A stretch of DNA of 64,000 nt, taken from contig DAMBWF010000002.1 of the NCBI GenBank assembly GCA_032052615.1, forward strand, positions 547,285-611,284, in the 5' to 3' direction. The notes under the pieces were generated by a model that ran no database searches, was not told where the DNA came from, and saw nothing but the letters and a program-made list of their open reading frames with translations. This stretch comes from Pseudomonas_T sp032052615 (GTDB lineage Bacteria; Pseudomonadota; Gammaproteobacteria; Pseudomonadales; Pseudomonadaceae). This document shows, piece after piece, positions 21,601 through 29,024 of the stretch (position 1 is its first letter; each line of letters begins with the position of its first letter). Both the position numbers and the translations under genes were made by a program.

Positions 21601-24027
21601 TTCCGCGCCAACCCCGACGAGCAGCTCAGCGTGCCCACCAGCGTCCACCTCCAGCCCTCCGAGGCGCCCGCGCCCCGGGACGAGGAGGGCGAGGCGGATA
21701 TCCTCGACATCTTCCTGGAAGAGGCCGACGACCTGCTGGAGGCCCTGGAAGGCGCCCTCGGGCGTTGGGAAAACGCCCGCGACGACGGCGCCGCCGTGGA
21801 TGAGTTGCTGCGCATCCTGCACACCCTGAAGGGCGGCGCGCGGCTGGCGGGACAAAAGCGCCTGGGCGATCTCAGTCACGAGCTGGAGCAGCACCTGACC
21901 GAGGCCCAGCAACAGGGCGCACCCTGGCCGGACAGCCTGTTCGTCGATGTCCAGAGTGGTTTCGAGGGCTTGCAGGGCGAACTGGAAGGGCTACGCCAGC
22001 GCCTCGGCGAGAGCGAAGGCGCGCCGGCGTCGGCCGTCGCCGACGCGCCAATGGCCCCGGTCCTCAGCCTGCCGATCGTCGCCGCCGCCCAGGAGCCGCC
22101 GACCCAGCCGGCGGCCCCGGCTCAGGTGCTGCCCTTCGTGCGGCGCGCCGAGGAAGCGGCCCAGGAAGCCGCCACGCGGCGCGCGCCCCAGGAGTTGGTG
22201 AAGGTGCCGGCTGACTTGCTGGAAGGGCTGGTCAATCTGGCCGGCGAGACCTCCATCTTCCGCGGCCGCGTGGAGCAGCAGGTCAGTGACTTCAGCTTCA
22301 CCCTCGGGGAGATGGAAGCCACCATCGACCGGGTGCGCGACCAGTTGCGCCGCCTCGACACCGAAACCCAGGCGCAGATCCTCAGCCGCTACCAGGCCGA
22401 GGCCGAGCGGGCCGGCTATGAGGACTTCGACCCCTTGGAGATGGACCGCTACTCCCAGTTGCAGCAACTGTCCCGGGCGCTGTTCGAGTCCGCATCCGAC
22501 TTGCTGGACCTGAAGGAAACCCTGGCGGCGCGCAACCGCGACGCCGAGACCCTGCTGCTGCAACAGGCACGGGTCAACACCGAGCTGCAGGAGGGCCTGA
22601 TGCGCACCCGCATGGTGCCCTTCGACCGCCTGGTGCCGCGCCTGCGGCGGATCGTCCGCCAAGTGGCCGGCGAACTGGGTAAGCAGGTGGAGTTCGTCGT
22701 CGGCAACGCCGAGGGCGAGATGGACCGCTCGGTGCTGGAGCGTATCGTCGCGCCCCTGGAGCACATGCTGCGCAATGCCGTCGATCACGGCATCGAGCCG
22801 GTCGAGACGCGCCGCGCCGCCGGCAAGCCGGACACCGGCACCATCCGCCTGGTGCTCGGCCGCGAGGGCGGCGATATCGTGCTGTCCCTGAGCGATGACG
22901 GGGGCGGCATCCGCCTCGACGCGGTGCGCCGCAAGGCCATCGAGCGGGGCCTGCTCGATCCCCAGGCGGAACTGCCCGACCACGAGGTGCTGCAATTCAT
23001 CCTGGAGGCGGGTTTCTCCACCGCCGAGCGGGTCACCCAGATTTCCGGGCGTGGCGTCGGCATGGACGTGGTGCACTCGGAAGTGAAGCAACTGGGCGGC
23101 TCCATGAGCATCGAGTCCACCCCCGGGCAGGGCACCCGCTTCCTCATCCGCCTGCCGTTCACCGTCTCGGTCAACCGCGCGTTGATGGTGCTCTCCGGCG
23201 AGGACCTCTACGCCATCCCGCTGAACACCATCGAGGGCATCGTGCGGGTCTCGCCCTTCGAGCTGGAGGCCTACTACCAGCCGGATGCGCCCCGCTTCGA
23301 ATACGCCGGCCAGACCTACGAGCTGAAGTACCTGGGCGACCTGCTGAACAACGGCCAGCATCCCAAGCTGGTGGGCCAGAGCCTGCCGCTGCCGGTGATC
23401 CTGGTGCGCTCCGCCGAACACGCGGTGGCGGTGCAGGTGGACAGCCTCGCCGGCTCCCGGGAGATCGTGGTGAAGGGCCTGGGCCCGCAGTTCGCCGGCG
23501 TGCCGGGCATTTCCGGGGCGACCATCCTCGGCGACGGCCGGGTGGTGGTGATCCTCGACCTGCTGGCGACCATCCGCGCCCTGCACGCCCAGGCGGTCCA
23601 GCCCCTGCTGCGCTCGGCCAGCGTGCCCGCGTTGCCAGCGGAGTCGGAGCACGAGCGGCCGACCCTGGTCATGGTGGTGGACGACTCGGTCACCGTGCGC
23701 AAGGTCACCAGCCGCCTGCTGGAACGCAACGGCATGAACGTGCTGACCGCCAAGGACGGGGTCGACGCCATCGCTCAGCTCCAGGAGCGCAAGCCGGATA
23801 TCCTCCTGCTGGACATCGAGATGCCGCGCATGGACGGCTTCGAAGTGGCCACCCTGGTGCGCCATGACGAACGCCTCAAGGACCTGCCGATCATCATGAT
23901 CACCTCGCGAACCGGCGAGAAACACCGGGAGCGGGCCATGGCCATCGGCGTCAACGAGTACCTCGGCAAGCCCTACCAGGAATCCCTGCTGCTCGACACC
24001 ATCCAGCATCTGGCCAGACGCCCATGA
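15649..24027 (+). CDS. chpA: Giant hybrid chemotaxis histidine kinase ChpA (2792 aa)
   Basis: This kinase of the Pil-Chp system is read from ATG 15649 (MGDRHDYVALEW; GGAG upstream). The N-terminal FimL-like/Hpt-like region contains IHQVHGTLQM (about 47-56). Five canonical phosphotransfer motifs (L/F)HTLKG follow, with histidines at about 872, 1057, 1367, 1909 and 2058. A sixth Hpt-like module has ELATLGRG, with Ala in the His place, at about 1199. After these come the dimerisation/ATPase core (N box LRNAVDHGIE, DDGGGIRLD, GRGVGMDVV), a CheW domain, and a C-terminal receiver (VVDDSVTVRK; LLDIEMPRMDG). Acidic Ala/Asp/Glu/Pro linkers at about 560-830 and 1450-1860 make it roughly 300 aa longer than the 2472 aa I recall for PAO1. 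Confidence 0.95.
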   Translation: MGDRHDYVALEWVKGEIAETLKQARQALEAFVENTQDPTRMRFCLTYIHQVHGTLQMVEFYGAALLAEEMEQLAQALMDGRVSNQGEALEVMMQAILQLPVYLDRIQTARRDLPMVLLPLLNDLRAARGEKLLSETSLFAPDLSGQAPALSHESLAQLRTAELPVLLRKLRQMLQVALVGVIRNQDLATNLGYMARVFARLESLCKDAPLGALWQIASGLVEGLANGSVVNGTSVRTLLRQVDKELKRLLEQGAEGFNQGAPEELTKNLLFYVAKAPAESPRIRTLKAQYRLDDALPDREVVDEERARLAGPDRDAMRSVVTALCEELVRIKDSLDIFVRGDRQQVAELDAQLAPLKQIADTLAVLGFAQPRKVILDQIDVVHGLSLGQREPSDAVLMDVAGALLYVEATLAGMVGPANDNRSEQSHLPTTDVAQIHQLVIKEARNGLEQGKDAIIEFIASQWNHEHLARVPNLLTQVRGGLAMIPLPRAAALLEACNRYIQEELLVRKAVPDWQSLDTLADAITSVEYYLERLAEDHATQGDLILDVAEDSLRALGYGLDPTPSILDEVEDEAPAPLADPLQDLEVLAAEADELEEPLPERDPESLAGPAPLPNETLDEVPGLSLEPLETPAPGAFPMDPWGLPETSGATVDDGAVEAVPLDWELAPLDEPAAADEAPAQDLWDLSETTFDVPAEPREPEDGEPLTWALTPLEEAPSLEPASEALVPLPELEPQRDVTLEEGFALEELNFDSLEDPPVSLDEAEIAALDLPEVELPEAPVPVAAPEAPAERPLSMADVMAAPVQPINPPARDVPPSLLPPPADEEPVDDDLVEVFIEEAGEVLETIGEYLPRWQADTDDREALTEVRRAFHTLKGSGRMVRALIIGELSWSIENLFNRVLDRSIQPSAPLHRVVSDVVALLPELVEEFAARAQRQRDDVDRLAATAHALARGETPPDHEGPPPAPTPSPADGPADAPPGSDTPGTDLASASSSAPEASGSTGASLAAPTDDELDPLLLEIFRNEAENHLDSLVGFLADCAQRLPQPVTDSLQRALHTLKGSAHMAGILPIAEIATPLEKMAKEFKTHLIPMDLPEAELLHEAEQLFRQGLAQLETQPLAPIPGTADLLARIQRRHQERLDSAEAARLGEQGEVRDPQLISIFLAEGMDILLDAGDLLRRWREHPAERQELGALLEELATLGRGAEMAELPQIDGLAQALLDLYGAVEDGRLAVSQRFFDEAEAAHEALIGMMDQVAAGLQVTPQPERVEALRALLDEALDPAALALLEPEGGLQVEELDALPEPSAAPAPLSPSPAPAVVELDEEMVDIFLEEAVDILDSAGQALERWLGDPDNRLVLLSLQRDLHTLKGGARMADIRPVGDLAHELESLYEGLVDHRYGHSPALGDLLQRSHDRLAVLLDELQARRPLAEPRDLIEVIQAFRQGGGLPAPTPARPESISPEEGPPRDESPSDESPDDAPSATRPAPSDTDAGDASALTFAPYEPAILEDLPLPEEDAPAEPGEAAIAEAELADLEDDRPLSAPGLAGLDDLPVLDDASAQADPRDLATDLTLDEVAAPTPIEAGADALTDLAPSDSGLASPDDLPVLDEPTAPLDETTDLILDDVPAPSPVDAHAEAPAWDEAPLGTVADGAPPAEAAPERAGLPDADADAGDGSRPDANEPEAFVRDDGEPLSAAPAEPGLDLADEDEAMAPLDVAEARNEPSPDAPFVLDPPIPDDEIEVGPIVDAGTGPVDAPFDPAFPSLDAEWPEQPLASTPTPDVTLDESLAEEPSETLALDEPGLSEPAEDAVDNDPATPAALAETDRLAEPTEPEATADLQAPATPTEAPTPLSSEPEPWVDDDRDPELVDIFLEEGFDILDSAGASLQRWMGDVDNSLELEALQRDLHTLKGGARMAEIREIGDLAHELEFLYEGLGDGRLRAGPALFALLQDSHDRLVGMLEAVRDHRRVPDGRALIEAIQRFRANPDEQLSVPTSVHLQPSEAPAPRDEEGEADILDIFLEEADDLLEALEGALGRWENARDDGAAVDELLRILHTLKGGARLAGQKRLGDLSHELEQHLTEAQQQGAPWPDSLFVDVQSGFEGLQGELEGLRQRLGESEGAPASAVADAPMAPVLSLPIVAAAQEPPTQPAAPAQVLPFVRRAEEAAQEAATRRAPQELVKVPADLLEGLVNLAGETSIFRGRVEQQVSDFSFTLGEMEATIDRVRDQLRRLDTETQAQILSRYQAEAERAGYEDFDPLEMDRYSQLQQLSRALFESASDLLDLKETLAARNRDAETLLLQQARVNTELQEGLMRTRMVPFDRLVPRLRRIVRQVAGELGKQVEFVVGNAEGEMDRSVLERIVAPLEHMLRNAVDHGIEPVETRRAAGKPDTGTIRLVLGREGGDIVLSLSDDGGGIRLDAVRRKAIERGLLDPQAELPDHEVLQFILEAGFSTAERVTQISGRGVGMDVVHSEVKQLGGSMSIESTPGQGTRFLIRLPFTVSVNRALMVLSGEDLYAIPLNTIEGIVRVSPFELEAYYQPDAPRFEYAGQTYELKYLGDLLNNGQHPKLVGQSLPLPVILVRSAEHAVAVQVDSLAGSREIVVKGLGPQFAGVPGISGATILGDGRVVVILDLLATIRALHAQAVQPLLRSASVPALPAESEHERPTLVMVVDDSVTVRKVTSRLLERNGMNVLTAKDGVDAIAQLQERKPDILLLDIEMPRMDGFEVATLVRHDERLKDLPIIMITSRTGEKHRERAMAIGVNEYLGKPYQESLLLDTIQHLARRP

Positions 24028-25043
24028 CCGACAAGGCCGCCGCCCGCATCGCGGTGCTCGCCGACACCTCGTTGCAGCGCCACGTGCTGCAACAGGCCCT
24101 GACCGGCAACGGCTACCGCGTGGTGCTCAACAACGATCCCGCGCGCCTCGACGAGGACGCCCTGGCGGCCTGCGAGGCCGACCTGTGGCTGGTGGACCTC
24201 GCCCAGTCCGAGGACTCGCCGCTGATCGACCGCCTGCTGGAGCAGGCCCGCGCGCCACTGTTATTCGGCGAGGGGCATGCCCCGGAGCGTCACTCCGAGC
24301 ATTACCCGCGTTGGGAACGGCGCCTGGTGGCCAAGCTCAAGCGGCTGGTGGGCGACCCCGCCCGGGCGGTGGGGCCCACCCTGCAGGCGTTGCTCGACGA
24401 GGCCCAGCGTCCGGCGCGGGTAACGCTGCCCCAGGCCCTGGCCGACAGCCCCCTGGTGGCCGGCGAGCCGGCGCGGGAAGTCTGGCTGCTGGCCGCCTCC
24501 CTCGGCGGGCCGGGGGCGGTGAAGGCGTTCCTCGATGCGCTGCCCGGCGGCCTGCCGGTGGGGTTCATCTACGCCCAGCACATCGACGCTCCGTTCGAGA
24601 GCGCGCTGCCCCAGGCGGTCGGCCGTCACAGCCAGTGGCACGTGAAGCCCGTGCGCCCGGGGGACGCGGTCCGCTGCGGGGAGGTCATCGTGGCGCCCAT
24701 CTCCCACGAGCTGGGGTTCGACGACGCCGGCCACATGCAGGTGGGCGAGCGCCCCTGGCCGGAGCCCTACAGCCCCTCCATCGACCAGATGATGCTCAAC
24801 CTCGGCCAGCGCTACGGCGAGCGCTGCGGGGTCATCGCCTTCAGCGGCATGGGTAGCGACGGCAGCGCCGCAGCGGCCTACCTGCGGCGCCAGGGAGGAA
24901 TCATCTGGACCCAGCGCGCCGACACCTGCGCCTGCTCCAGCATGCCGGACAGCCTGCGCGAGGGCGGCTACAGCAGCTTCAGCGGCGAGCCCCGCGAGCT
25001 GGCCGCCCATCTGGTGAACCATCTGGCGGCCCGGGTGGGCTGA
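24024..25043 (+). CDS. chpB: CheB-type methylesterase ChpB
   Basis: This 339-aa protein overlaps the end of chpA by 4 bp (ATGA). Its N-terminal ~125 residues look like a degenerate receiver (IAVLADTSLQRHVLQQAL, then LWLVDLAQ). The C-terminal methylesterase has the catalytic serine in LLAASLGGPGAVKAF (about 153-167), the histidine in YAQHIDAP (about 175-182) and the aspartate in FSGMGSDGSAAA (about 273-284). It is expected to demethylate PilJ, opposing PilK. Confidence 0.92.
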   Translation: MTDKAAARIAVLADTSLQRHVLQQALTGNGYRVVLNNDPARLDEDALAACEADLWLVDLAQSEDSPLIDRLLEQARAPLLFGEGHAPERHSEHYPRWERRLVAKLKRLVGDPARAVGPTLQALLDEAQRPARVTLPQALADSPLVAGEPAREVWLLAASLGGPGAVKAFLDALPGGLPVGFIYAQHIDAPFESALPQAVGRHSQWHVKPVRPGDAVRCGEVIVAPISHELGFDDAGHMQVGERPWPEPYSPSIDQMMLNLGQRYGERCGVIAFSGMGSDGSAAAAYLRRQGGIIWTQRADTCACSSMPDSLREGGYSSFSGEPRELAAHLVNHLAARVG

Positions 25044-25075
25044 GCCCGCCCCGTCGCCCCACAGGACCCCTTTCC

Positions 25076-25546
25076 ATGAGCCAAGCCGTACTCGACCCCA
25101 GCACCGCCGGCACCCTCACCGGGTTGCTGGTACCGCTCTCCGACCGAACCCTGCTGCTGCCCAACGTCGCGGTGGCCGAACTGATCCCCTACCGCGCGGC
25201 GCAGACCGTCGAGGGCATGCCCGCCTGGTTTCTCGGCCAGGTGGCCTGGCGCGACCTGCGCTTGCCGCTGCTCTCCTTCGAGGCGGCGTCCGGCGGCGAA
25301 TGCCGGGTTGGCGGCAACGCGCGGGTGGCGGTGGTCAACGCTCTGGGCGGTCGCCCCCACGTGAAGTTCCTCGCCCTGCTGGTACAAGGGATTCCCCGGG
25401 CGACGAAGGTGGGGCCGGAACTGGCCCGGGCCGCCCTCGCACCGGCGCCCCTGGAGCGCGATGTGGTGCAGGTGGGCGACGACGTGGCGCGTATCCCCGA
25501 CCTCGTCGCCCTGGAACAGAAGCTGGCGGACGCCGGCCTGATCTGA
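25076..25546 (+). CDS. chpC: CheW-like adaptor ChpC
   Basis: A 156-aa CheW-domain protein. The core features are LTGLLVPLSDRTLLLPNVAVAEL (about 12-34), then GQVAWRDLRLPLLSFE (about 56-71) and LVQGIPR. In P. aeruginosa ChpC is a second adaptor of the Pil-Chp system. It follows chpB by 32 bp (ATG 25076). The P. aeruginosa genes chpD (AraC-type) and chpE (LysE-type) do not follow here; the cluster ends with this gene and a hairpin. Confidence 0.9.
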   Translation: MSQAVLDPSTAGTLTGLLVPLSDRTLLLPNVAVAELIPYRAAQTVEGMPAWFLGQVAWRDLRLPLLSFEAASGGECRVGGNARVAVVNALGGRPHVKFLALLVQGIPRATKVGPELARAALAPAPLERDVVQVGDDVARIPDLVALEQKLADAGLI

Positions 25547-25552
25547 CCCCCC

Positions 25553-25572
25553 GTGGCGTCGTCCGACGCCAC
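25553..25572 (+). terminator. Hairpin after chpC
   Basis: The inverted repeat GTGGCGTCG-TC-CGACGCCAC starts 7 bp after the chpC stop. No T-run follows, so it is a possible rather than certain intrinsic terminator or mRNA 3'-end stabiliser. Confidence 0.5.
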
Positions 25573-25734
25573 GCACCTTCCCCGGCCCGGCTCTCGGGCC
25601 CTCGGTCGCTCCGCCGGCCTGCGCCACGGCGCCGCGCCTCCGCGCATCGATAAAACTTTTTACAACTCCAGAGACTCACACCAAGGCAGATGACGAAACC
25701 GGCCGCAGAGCCGGTATTCGACCCGGATTAGTCA

Positions 25735-26277
25735 ATGGAGAACGCCATGAACCCGATACAGCTTACGGACGTCCAGACCCTTCGCGAGCGTGCCCGCCGG
25801 CACATCGAGAACGGGGCGGTGACCGAAGACTACCGCGCCGACCGGCCCACGGTGCTGCGCCTGCTCAACGAGGCCCTGGCCACCGAACTGGTGTGCTACC
25901 TGCGCTACAAGCGCCACTACTTCATGGCGACCGGCCTGAAGGCCAGCGTGGCGGCGGACGAGTTCCTCGAGCACGCCGGGCAGGAACTGGCCCATTCGGA
26001 CAAGATCGCCGAACGCATCATGCAACTGGGCGGGGAGCCGGATTTCAACCCGAACGGCCTGGAGCAGCGCTCCCACGCCGAATACGTGGCCGGCACCACC
26101 CTCAAGGAAATGGTCACCGAGAACCTGGTGGCCGAGCGCATCGCCATCGAGAGCTACCGGGAAATCGTCGCTTACCTGGGCAACGATGATCCCACCACCC
26201 GCCGCCTGTTCGAGGAAATCCTCGCCGAGGAAGAAGAACACGCGGACGACATGGCGGATATTCTCGAAGACCTCTGA
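25735..26277 (+). CDS. Bacterioferritin / Dps-like ferritin (PA4880 type)
   Basis: A 180-aa four-helix ferritin-like protein (176 aa if translation begins at the internal ATG 25747, MNPIQLTDVQT, where GGAGAACGCC precedes). Probable di-iron ligands are a Glu in LATELVCYLRYKRH (about 46), an E-x-x-H in EFLEHAGQELAH (about 77-88), a Glu in VAERIAIESYRE, and E-E-E-E-H near the C-terminus. The closest P. aeruginosa protein I recall, PA4880, has been described as a Dps-like iron-storage/DNA-protection protein with bacterioferritin-type ferroxidase sites. It is a single gene, with its own upstream region and a strong terminator after it. Confidence 0.85.
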   Translation: MENAMNPIQLTDVQTLRERARRHIENGAVTEDYRADRPTVLRLLNEALATELVCYLRYKRHYFMATGLKASVAADEFLEHAGQELAHSDKIAERIMQLGGEPDFNPNGLEQRSHAEYVAGTTLKEMVTENLVAERIAIESYREIVAYLGNDDPTTRRLFEEILAEEEEHADDMADILEDL

Positions 26278-26294
26278 GTCCCGTCGCCTTGTGA

Positions 26295-26320
26295 AAAACC
26301 GGAGCCCAGGCTCCGGTTTT
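26295..26320. terminator. Bidirectional terminator between the ferritin gene and rsmE
   Basis: The perfect inverted repeat AAAACCGGAGCC-CA-GGCTCCGGTTTT has A-rich and T-rich flanks and lies between two convergent genes. Confidence 0.9.
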
Positions 26321-26333
26321 CCATTTCAGGGGG

Positions 26334-27053
26334 TCAGAAATCGCCCCACAGGTGCTGGGCCACGCTCAGCGCCACCACCGGCGCGGTCTCGGTGCGCAAC
26401 ACCCGGGGGCCGAGGCGCAGGGGCTGGAAGCCGGCATGGCGCGCCCGCTCCACTTCCGCGTCGCTCAGGCCGCCCTCGGGGCCGATCAGCAAGGCCAGGC
26501 TGGCCGGGCGGGGATGGTCGCTCAGGGCCGTGGCCATCGGGTGCAGCACCAGTTTCAGGTCGGCCTCCACCTGGGCCAGCCAGTCCTCCAGCTCCAGAGG
26601 GGGATGGATCGTCGGCAGGCGCGAGCGGCCGCATTGTTCGCAGGCGCTGATCGCGATCTGCCGCCAGTGGGCCAGGCGCTTCTCGGCGCGCTCGTCCTTC
26701 AGGCGCACCTCGCAACGCTCGCTGACCAGCGGCGTGATCGCCGCGACCCCCAGCTCGGTGGCTTTCTGGATCGCCCAGTCCATTCGCTCGCCCCGGGACA
26801 GGCCCTGGCCCAGGTGCAGGCGCAGCGGCGACTCCGGCAGGCCCTCCAGGCGCTCGGTCAAGGTCACCGCGACGTGTTTCTTGCTCACCTCGCGGACCGT
26901 GCCCCGGTATTCCGCGCCGCTGCCGTCGAACAGTAGCACCGCGTCCCCCGCGCCCAGGCGCAGCACGCGGCCGAGGTAGTGGGCCTGGGTCTCGGGCAGG
27001 GCCTGGTCGCCCAGGGAAAGGGGAGCGTCGACGAAGAAGCGGGACAGGCGCAT
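26334..27053 (-). CDS. rsmE: 16S rRNA (uracil1498-N3)-methyltransferase RsmE
   Basis: A 239-aa SPOUT-class methyltransferase. The N-terminal PUA-like part is at about 1-70 (MRLSRFFVDAPL, HYLGRVLRL). The SAM-binding knot is at about 165-235, with LALLIGPEGGLSDAEV (about 185-200) and LRLGPRVLRTETAPVVAL (about 212-229). It methylates U1498 in the 30S subunit. In P. aeruginosa it is likewise next to bioA; here the two genes are separated by a 444-bp repeat-bearing gap. Confidence 0.94.
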   Translation of the reverse strand: MRLSRFFVDAPLSLGDQALPETQAHYLGRVLRLGAGDAVLLFDGSGAEYRGTVREVSKKHVAVTLTERLEGLPESPLRLHLGQGLSRGERMDWAIQKATELGVAAITPLVSERCEVRLKDERAEKRLAHWRQIAISACEQCGRSRLPTIHPPLELEDWLAQVEADLKLVLHPMATALSDHPRPASLALLIGPEGGLSDAEVERARHAGFQPLRLGPRVLRTETAPVVALSVAQHLWGDF

Positions 27054-27169
27054 GGGAACCTACCGAAGTCAGAGGGGCGACAGTTTACCGGTTGGCGTGG
27101 GGATGGGGTGGCCGGGGGATGCACGATGCGTTGTGCGTTTCCCGCGGTTCGCGCGCCGTGTGGCGTTGC

Positions 27170-27225
27170 GGTGGATGAAAAGAGCGTCATCCACCCTACG
27201 AAAGAGGGCGCCAGTAGGGTGGATG
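27170..27225. repeat. REP-like palindromic element, copy 1
   Basis: The element is made of GGTGGATGA ... TCATCCACCCTAC ... GTAGGGTGGATG, that is, three related arms able to form alternative stem-loops. A second, nearly identical copy lies 171 bp downstream in the same orientation. The flanking bases (about 27125-27255) are also repeated around copy 2. It lies between rsmE and bioA and resembles the intergenic REP/BIME repeats of Pseudomonas. Confidence 0.7.
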
Positions 27226-27340
27226 GCGCTTCATCCCTTCACCTGGCGGCTACCAATGTCGGAGAGCATCCGTTTGTGATAGCCAGGGGAGTGCATGAGC
27301 GCGTTGTGCGTTTCGCGGTTCGCGCGTTGTGTGGCGTCGC

Positions 27341-27395
27341 GGTGGATGAAAGCGCGTCATCCACCCTACGAGAGAGGGTGCCAGTAGGGTGGATG
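27341..27395. repeat. REP-like palindromic element, copy 2
   Basis: This is the second copy of the element at 27170-27225, with the same arms (27341-27349, 27357-27369, 27384-27395) and a few base differences. The repeated unit including flanks covers about 27298-27427. The two copies together form a BIME-like pair; nothing in the 444-bp gap looks coding. Confidence 0.7.
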
Positions 27396-27445
27396 GCGCT
27401 TATCCATCCACCCGCGTGGCGGCGTATAAGAATGAAGCACTGTCC

Positions 27446-27493
27446 ACCGATACCGATACCGATACCGATACCGACACCGATACCGACACTGAC
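27446..27493. repeat. Hexanucleotide tandem repeat (ACCGAT/C)8 next to the bioA stop
   Basis: Eight ACCGAT-type hexamers stand in tandem, the last ones with C or T changes. The array ends 4 bp before the bioA stop codon (27498-27500, minus strand), so it lies in the bioA 3' flank. Confidence 0.85.
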
Positions 27494-27497
27494 CACG

Positions 27498-28904
27498 TCA
27501 CCCCGGATCGCGGTGGTTCGGGTGGAAGCCCGTGCTGACCGCCACCTGGAAGGCACTTCGAGTGGCCAGGTCGATGCCCTCGGTGGCCACCTCGGCGAGG
27601 AAGTCGATCTGGTCGGGGGTGATGACGTAGGGGGGCAGGAAATACACCACGTTGCCCAGGGGCCGCAGCAGCGCGCCCCGGCTCAGGGCGTGCTGATAGA
27701 CGGCAAGGCCCCGGCGCTCCTGCCAGGGGTAGGGCACCTTGCCGGCCTTGTCGGCGACCATCTCGATGGCCAGGGCCATGCCGGTCTGGCGCACCTCGGC
27801 CACGTGGGGGTGGTCGGCCAGGTGGGCGCAGGCCCGCGCCATGTGGGCCGACAGCCCCCGGTTGGCCTCGATCACCCGGTCCTGCTCGAAGATATCCAGG
27901 GTGGCCAGGGCCGCCGCGCAGGCCAGGGGGTTGCCAGTGTAGGTATGGGAGTGGAGGAACGCCCGCAGGGTGGCGTAGTCGTCGTAGAAGGCCTGGTAGA
28001 CGGTGTCGGTGGTGAGTACCGCGGCCATGGGCAGGTAGCCGCCGGTGAGGGCCTTGGACAGCACCAGGAAGTCCGGGGTGATGCCGGCCTGCTCGCAGGC
28101 GAACATCGTCCCGGTGCGGCCGAAGCCCACGGCGATCTCGTCGTGGATCAGGTGTACTCCGTGGCGGTCGCAGGCCTCCCGCAGCAGGCGCAGATACACC
28201 GGATGGTACATGCGCATGCCGCCGGCGCCCTGGATCAGCGGCTCGACGATCACCGCCGCGACCTCCCGGTGGTGTTCGGCGAGGGTGCGTTCCATGTGGG
28301 CGAACATCGCCCGGGAGTGTTCCTCCCAGCACATCCCTTCGGGGCGCAGGTAGCAATCCGGGCTGGGGACCTTGAGAGTGTCCAGCAGCAGCGCCTTGTA
28401 GGTCTCGGTGAACAGCCCTACGTCGCCCACCGACATCGCCGCCACCGTCTCGCCGTGGTAGCTGTTGCTGAGGGTGACGAAGCGCCGCTTGCCCGGCTGG
28501 CCGTGGTTGAGCCAGTAGTGGTGGCTCATCTTCAGCGCCACCTCGATACCCGAGGAACCGTTGTCGGCGTAGAACACCCGGGACAGTCCCGGCGGGGCGA
28601 GGGCCACCAGGCGTTCGGACAGTTCCACTACCGGCGGGTGGGTGAAGCCGGCGAGCATCACGTGTTCCAGTTCGTCGAGCTGTGCCTTGATCCGCCCCCC
28701 GATGCGGGGGTTGGCGTGGCCGAAGACATTGACCCACCAGGAACTGACGGCGTCGAGGTAGCGCTTGCCATCGAAGTCCTCCAGCCAGACCCCCTCGCCC
28801 CGGCGGATCGGGATGACCGGCAGGCGCTCGTGGTCCTTCATCTGGGTGCAGGGATGCCACAGCACGGAGAGGTCGCGGCGCATCCAGTCGGCGTTCAAGC
28901 TCAT
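27498..28904 (-). CDS. bioA: Adenosylmethionine-8-amino-7-oxononanoate aminotransferase
   Basis: A 468-aa PLP enzyme of biotin synthesis that uses SAM as amino donor to make 7,8-diaminopelargonate. The start ATG 28904 gives MSLNADWMRRDLSVLWHPCTQMKDHE, the usual BioA beginning. Later come SSWWVNVFGHANPRI (about 48-62), DNGSSGIEVALKM (about 110-122), HDEIAVGFGRTG (about 245-256) and the PLP lysine in LVLSKALTGGYLPMA (about 277). The open frame upstream of this start is only a high-GC shadow. The C-terminus (FHPNHRDPG) abuts the hexamer repeat. Confidence 0.95.
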   Translation of the reverse strand: MSLNADWMRRDLSVLWHPCTQMKDHERLPVIPIRRGEGVWLEDFDGKRYLDAVSSWWVNVFGHANPRIGGRIKAQLDELEHVMLAGFTHPPVVELSERLVALAPPGLSRVFYADNGSSGIEVALKMSHHYWLNHGQPGKRRFVTLSNSYHGETVAAMSVGDVGLFTETYKALLLDTLKVPSPDCYLRPEGMCWEEHSRAMFAHMERTLAEHHREVAAVIVEPLIQGAGGMRMYHPVYLRLLREACDRHGVHLIHDEIAVGFGRTGTMFACEQAGITPDFLVLSKALTGGYLPMAAVLTTDTVYQAFYDDYATLRAFLHSHTYTGNPLACAAALATLDIFEQDRVIEANRGLSAHMARACAHLADHPHVAEVRQTGMALAIEMVADKAGKVPYPWQERRGLAVYQHALSRGALLRPLGNVVYFLPPYVITPDQIDFLAEVATEGIDLATRSAFQVAVSTGFHPNHRDPG

Positions 28905-29024
28905 TGGCGTCTCCTCGTTCGTCAGGCCGCGCAGCCTACCAGATCGAGGCGACGGAAGACCGCTGGCCGGCCCGTGGGCGCTATCGTATCCTGCGCCCTC
29001 TTTAACCTCCGGGGAGTGGCGTCG

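Noticed and set aside
26979..29024. Long plus-strand frame joined in front of the amine oxidase
   Set aside because: It runs through the repeats and opposite bioA. The real N-terminus is the signal peptide at 29025, with a good ribosome site.
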